Shown piece by piece: positions 4,970 to 8,030 of a DNA stretch of 8,030 nt. The stretch is taken from contig CABUVB010000078.1 in NCBI GenBank assembly GCA_902494815.1, forward strand, positions 1-8,030. The letters run 5' to 3'. The position numbers were made by a program, and so were the translations under genes. The notes below the pieces were generated by a model that worked only from the letters and a program-made list of their open reading frames with translations, was not told the origin of the DNA and made no database searches. Every line of letters starts with the position of its first letter. Within the stretch, counting starts at the first letter, position 1. The stretch comes from an uncultured Collinsella sp. GTDB taxonomy: Bacteria > Actinomycetota > Coriobacteriia > Coriobacteriales > Coriobacteriaceae.

Positions 4970-7651
4970 CTAGTCCTCGAGCAGGTCCTCGATAAAGCCG
5001 ACGCGGTAGTTTTTGAAGATGACCTCGCCGCCGCCTTGCGTGGCGTCCAGATCGACATCGCCCATGATGCCAAAATCGTGGTCGCCATCCTCGTCGGCAA
5101 AGATCTGGTGCACGTGCCATACGTGCGCGGTCTTCTCGTCGGACTCGTCGATGGAAAACATCGCGGCGCTGCGGGCGTCTCCGTCGGTGAGGATTTCCTC
5201 GTGCTGCTCATGGTAGGCATCGAGCGCCTTTTGCCAGCGGACCTCGCTCATGCCCCAGTCCTCGTCGAGCTCGCCCAGATCGCGAACGTGCTCGCGGGCG
5301 GCAAGGGTCACGCGGCGGAAGAGCGCGTTGCGCACCAATAGCGTGCAGCCGCGACGGTCCGCCACGACCTCGTCGATGCCCTGCGGCGGCGCAGCATCGA
5401 GGGCTGCCGGGTTGCCGGCGTTTTCCCACTCGTCCACCAGGCTCGAGTCCACCGAGCGCACCACAAAGCCCAGCCACGAGATAATGTCGCGCAGGCGCTC
5501 GTCGCGCTTCTCGATGGGCACGGTGCGGTCGAGTGAACGGTAGGCCTCTGCCAGGTAGCGCAGCAGAATGCCCTCGGAGCGGGCGATGCCGAGCTTTTGA
5601 ATGTAGCCCTTAAAATCGCTCGCGCTTTCCAGCATATCGCGTAGAACGCTCTTGGGCGAGAGCTGGTAGTCGTTTGCCCAGGGTACCTCCTGGCAGTACT
5701 TGTCGAAGGCGGCATCGAGCAAGTCCTCGAGCGGCTTTTCGTAGGTGACATCCTGGATGCGCTCCAGGCGTTCCTCATACTCGACGCCGTCAGCCTTCAT
5801 TTCGGCCATCGCGCGGTCGCGCGCGGCGCGCTCCTGTGCGCGCAGCACCTGCTTGGGATCCTCGAGCGTTGCCTCGACCATCGAGACCAGATCCATGGTA
5901 TAGGCCTCGTTCTCGGGGTCGAGCAGCTCCAACGCGGCAAGCAAGAACGGCGAGAGCGGCTGATCGAGTGCGAAGTCCTCGGGCAGATCGACCGTCAGCG
6001 CATAGTCGATGTCTGGTGCGGCGTCAGTCGGGGCGTCAGGCGCGGGCGGCACCTCGGTGCGAACGACGACGCCGGAATCGATGAGCGTGGCGAAGATTTC
6101 GTCGGCGCGAACCTCGAGCTTAGCCTTTTCCTCGGAAGTCTGCAGGCTCGTCTCGATGAGGTCGTGTACGCGGGCTCGGGCATCGCCGCCCTGCTCGACC
6201 ACGCTAATCACCATGGAGTGCGTGATGCGCAGGCGCGGCTTGAGCGTCTCGGGCTGCGTCTCAATCAGACGCTCAAAGGTCTGCTTGTTCCAGGTGACAA
6301 AACCCTCGGGGGCCTTTTTCTTTTTAATCTTACGGAGTTTTTTGGGGTCGTCGCCCGCCTTGGCCATGAGCTTGGCGTTCTCGATCTCGTGCTCCGGGGC
6401 CTCGGCGATGACCATGCCCTCGGTATCGAAGCCCGAGCGGCCGGCGCGGCCGGCTATCTGATGGAACTCGCGGGCGCGCAGACGACGCATCTTGTAGCCA
6501 TCGAACTTGGTGAGCGCGGTGAGCACCACGGTGTGGATGGGCACGTTGATGCCGACGCCGAGTGTGTCGGTGCCGCAGATGACGGGCAGTAGGCCCTGCT
6601 GCGCCAGGCGCTCGACCAGGAGGCGATAGCGCGGCAACATGCCAGCATGGTGCACGCCGACGCCGCAGCCGAGCAAGCGCTTGAGGATCTTGCCGAAAGC
6701 CGTGGAGAAGCTCGTGCCTTTGGCGGCTTCCTTGATGGCTTCGCGCTGCTCTTTGCTGGCGATGCCGAAATTGGCAAGCGACTGCGCCGTCGCAAGGGCG
6801 GCGTCCTGGCTAAAGTGCACGATATAGAGCGGGGCCTCTCCACGGCGCATGGCGAGCTCGACCGTGCCCTCGAGGGAGGTCGTCACGTAGTCGTAGCTCA
6901 GCGGCACGGGGCGCGGGGCATCGACGACCAAGTCGCAGGTAGCACCGGTGTGCTCCTCGAGTGAGGCGGCGATGGCAGTGACATCGCCGAGCGTGGCGCT
7001 CATGAGCATGAATTGCGTGTGGGGCAGGGTGAGCAGCGGCACCTGCCAGGCCCAACCGCGGTCGGGGTCGGCAAAGTAGTGGAACTCGTCCATGGCTACG
7101 CAGCCCACGTCGGCATCTTCGCCCTCGCGCAGTGCGTCGTTGGCAAGGATCTCTGCCGTGCAGCAGATGACGGGCGCCTTGGTGTTGATATGCGTGTCGC
7201 CGGTGATCATGCCGACGTTATCGCGGCCGAGCACCTGTACCAGATCGAAGAACTTTTCGCTGACCAGGGCCTTGATGGGGGCCGTGTAATAGCAACGCTT
7301 GCCCTGCGCCATGCCCATAAAGAGCATGCCCAGCGCGACGAGCGATTTACCCGATCCGGTCGGTGTTCCCAAAATGACGTGATCGCCGGCAGCCAGGTCC
7401 ATGAGGGCCTCTTCTTGGTGATCCCACAGCTCAATACCGCGGTCGCTTGTCCATTCAAAGAAGCGTTCGAAGGCCTGATCGGGCGTGAGCCATGGTTCGG
7501 GCTCGCTACCATCCTCGGGCTCCCACCAGGTGGGGGAGAGCGCGCCGAGCGAGCCGAATTCGGCTTCGGTTCCCGTGCCGCCCGAGAACGAGCTGGCGGC
7601 CCCGGCGCCGGAGACGGTGCTGGCGGCGGTATCTGTCGTGGTCTGTGCCAT
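4970..7651 (-). CDS. Ski2-like SF2 helicase with C-terminal DUF3516
   Basis: This 893-residue ATP-dependent helicase is complete. After an Ala/Thr/Ser/Gly-rich, probably disordered N-terminus (1-40) come a Q-motif-like WDHQEEAL (Gln79), Walker A GTPTGSGKS at 95-103, Walker B DEFH at 188-191 (a DExH variant), SAT at 218-220, the Ski2-type GVHHAGMLPRYR at 332-343, GTDTLGVGINVP at 360-371 and motif VI QIAGRAGRSG at 398-407. The arginine fingers are present. From ~440 a Lys-rich linker (KKLRKIKKKK) leads to a long C-terminal region with FVTWNKQTFERLIE, PRLRITHSMV and many acidic helices. I recognise this as DUF3516, a partner of such helicases mainly in Actinobacteria. The relation to Ski2/Mtr4/HelY suggests RNA unwinding or turnover, but the substrate is not shown. 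The start has only a weak purine-rich GAGAGAAAG upstream. A downstream start is unlikely because no Met occurs before ~84. It is monocistronic and convergent with the DUF2130 gene. Confidence 0.95.
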   Translation of the reverse strand: MAQTTTDTAASTVSGAGAASSFSGGTGTEAEFGSLGALSPTWWEPEDGSEPEPWLTPDQAFERFFEWTSDRGIELWDHQEEALMDLAAGDHVILGTPTGSGKSLVALGMLFMGMAQGKRCYYTAPIKALVSEKFFDLVQVLGRDNVGMITGDTHINTKAPVICCTAEILANDALREGEDADVGCVAMDEFHYFADPDRGWAWQVPLLTLPHTQFMLMSATLGDVTAIAASLEEHTGATCDLVVDAPRPVPLSYDYVTTSLEGTVELAMRRGEAPLYIVHFSQDAALATAQSLANFGIASKEQREAIKEAAKGTSFSTAFGKILKRLLGCGVGVHHAGMLPRYRLLVERLAQQGLLPVICGTDTLGVGINVPIHTVVLTALTKFDGYKMRRLRAREFHQIAGRAGRSGFDTEGMVIAEAPEHEIENAKLMAKAGDDPKKLRKIKKKKAPEGFVTWNKQTFERLIETQPETLKPRLRITHSMVISVVEQGGDARARVHDLIETSLQTSEEKAKLEVRADEIFATLIDSGVVVRTEVPPAPDAPTDAAPDIDYALTVDLPEDFALDQPLSPFLLAALELLDPENEAYTMDLVSMVEATLEDPKQVLRAQERAARDRAMAEMKADGVEYEERLERIQDVTYEKPLEDLLDAAFDKYCQEVPWANDYQLSPKSVLRDMLESASDFKGYIQKLGIARSEGILLRYLAEAYRSLDRTVPIEKRDERLRDIISWLGFVVRSVDSSLVDEWENAGNPAALDAAPPQGIDEVVADRRGCTLLVRNALFRRVTLAAREHVRDLGELDEDWGMSEVRWQKALDAYHEQHEEILTDGDARSAAMFSIDESDEKTAHVWHVHQIFADEDGDHDFGIMGDVDLDATQGGGEVIFKNYRVGFIEDLLED

Positions 7652-7684
7652 GTGTTTGCTTTCTCTCGCGATTGTCCGCCAACT

Positions 7685-7690
7685 ATTATG
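7685..7690 (-). promoter_or_regulatory. Possible -10 element for the helicase gene
   Basis: On the minus strand this reads CATAAT (5 of 6 matches to TATAAT), 33 bases before the start codon, giving a leader of about 27 bases. No recognisable -35 hexamer is found at 16-18 bases upstream, where the sequence is GC-rich. Confidence 0.3.
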
Positions 7691-7772
7691 GCGTAGCGGC
7701 GGCGCGGGGTGCCAGCGCGCGAGAAAATGCAGGAAATGGGCGTTCTACCCAGCCGTTAAATGTAGTCGCTAG

Positions 7773-7895
7773 CTAAGTGAGTAGACTTTTTGCGATATTG
7801 CGAGCACATGGCTTTTGCGCAAGGGTTCTACCTGCGGTTTTATGTTTCGCTATGCGGGTTGTGCGTGGCCATTGCAAAAAAGTCTACTCACTTAG
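7773..7895. repeat. 123-base element bounded by 19-base perfect inverted repeats
   Basis: The left arm CTAAGTGAGTAGACTTTTT (7773-7791) is matched exactly by its reverse complement at 7877-7895. Pairing resumes with GC after one extra A on the right side. The 80-odd bases between the arms can fold further: ATGGC (7808-7812) with GCCAT (7868-7872), and TGCGCAA (7816-7822) with TTGTGCG (7859-7865, two G-U pairs). The element therefore looks like an imperfect long hairpin. It contains no ORF of note and no transposase. No clear target-site duplication flanks the arms (TCGCTAG on the left, GTTTGAG on the right). It could be a small non-autonomous mobile element, a structured RNA or a double binding site for a regulator. 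It lies about 120 bases upstream of the helicase start, so it could also affect that gene. Confidence 0.8.
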
Positions 7896-7946
7896 GTTTG
7901 AGGGCCGTTCGCTCATATGACCCAATCCGCTGTCAAGAGCCACAAT

Positions 7947-7982
7947 GGCCCCGCCGACCGCTTGCAATCGGTCGGCGGGGCC
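7947..7982. terminator. Strong GC hairpin, probable terminator lacking a T-tract
   Basis: GGCCCCGCCGACCG (7947-7960) pairs perfectly over 14 bp with 7969-7982, around the 8-base loop CTTGCAAT. Neither side carries a T-run: TGCCGTTAACC follows on the plus strand and ATTGTGGCTC on the minus strand. The stem is strong enough to be a terminator for a gene lying right of the window and reading leftward, but a role as RNA structure or a REP-like repeat is also possible. Confidence 0.5.
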
Positions 7983-8030
7983 TGCCGTTAACCCGTCCCG
8001 GTCCGCCCCCGGCATGTCATCGACGCCTTC

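Larger units (their letters stand above)
7652..8030. other. Gene-free right end (379 bases)
   Basis: No supported coding region is seen on either strand. The stretch holds the helicase leader (7652 to about 7700), a GC-rich segment with no visible signal (7700-7772), the inverted-repeat element (7773-7895), a short unremarkable spacer (7896-7946), the GC hairpin (7947-7982) and 48 final bases. Those final bases may include the last codons of an unseen minus-strand gene. Confidence 0.6.

Noticed and set aside
7013..7696. 227-codon plus-strand open frame antisense to the helicase N-terminus
   Set aside because: It mirrors the helicase motifs in an opposite frame and shows no family signature of its own.
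7931..7936. Perfect minus-strand TTGACA as a -35 promoter element
   Set aside because: No -10-like hexamer occurs 16-18 bases downstream on the minus strand; the nearest TATG-containing stretch is only about 13 bases away.
7988..8030. Possible last 13 codons of a minus-strand gene, with TAA at 7988-7990
   Set aside because: The fragment is too short to support, has no recognisable motif, and other frames are also open. It is only suggested by the hairpin just beyond the stop.

Overview
The window looks like a chromosomal segment of a GC-rich Coriobacteriia (Actinomycetota), most likely Collinsella or a close relative. This rests on three things: the codon style, a DUF3516-type helicase (a family I know mainly from Actinobacteria), and an intergenic hairpin with a GGGGACAGGCACC core that I remember from Coriobacteria. 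The species assignment is an inference. No rRNA, tRNA, CRISPR array, transposase or phage gene is visible.

Layout. The left end (1-1734) holds the C-terminal part of an iron-dependent alcohol dehydrogenase, followed 9 bases later by an ALDH3-like aldehyde dehydrogenase. They look like an alcohol/aldehyde redox operon. Next come a stand-alone HIRAN-domain protein (1857-2183) and a GTG-started 59-residue charged protein 18 bases downstream (2202-2381). A compact calcineurin-like metallophosphoesterase follows (2448-2993). Its end is marked by a repeat-like hairpin (3000-3036) and then a canonical rho-independent terminator (3039-3073). A DUF2130 protein with a long coiled coil and a nuclease-like D...ExK core follows (3132-4889). 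A bidirectional terminator (4907-4947) separates it from a convergent, minus-strand, 893-residue Ski2-like helicase (4970-7651). The right end (7652-8030) contains no supported gene. It holds a 123-base element bounded by 19-base perfect inverted repeats (7773-7895) and a strong 14-bp GC hairpin (7947-7982).

How the genes relate. The two dehydrogenases plausibly interconvert an alcohol, its aldehyde and the acid with NAD(P). The middle and right genes share a loose nucleic-acid theme: HIRAN, metallophosphoesterase, PD-(D/E)XK-like DUF2130 and SF2 helicase. However, they form separate transcription units, and I see no evidence that they make one system. I did not find a convincing undescribed system. 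The best leads are the two non-coding inverted repeats, the overlooked small charged ORF and the poorly characterised DUF2130 protein.
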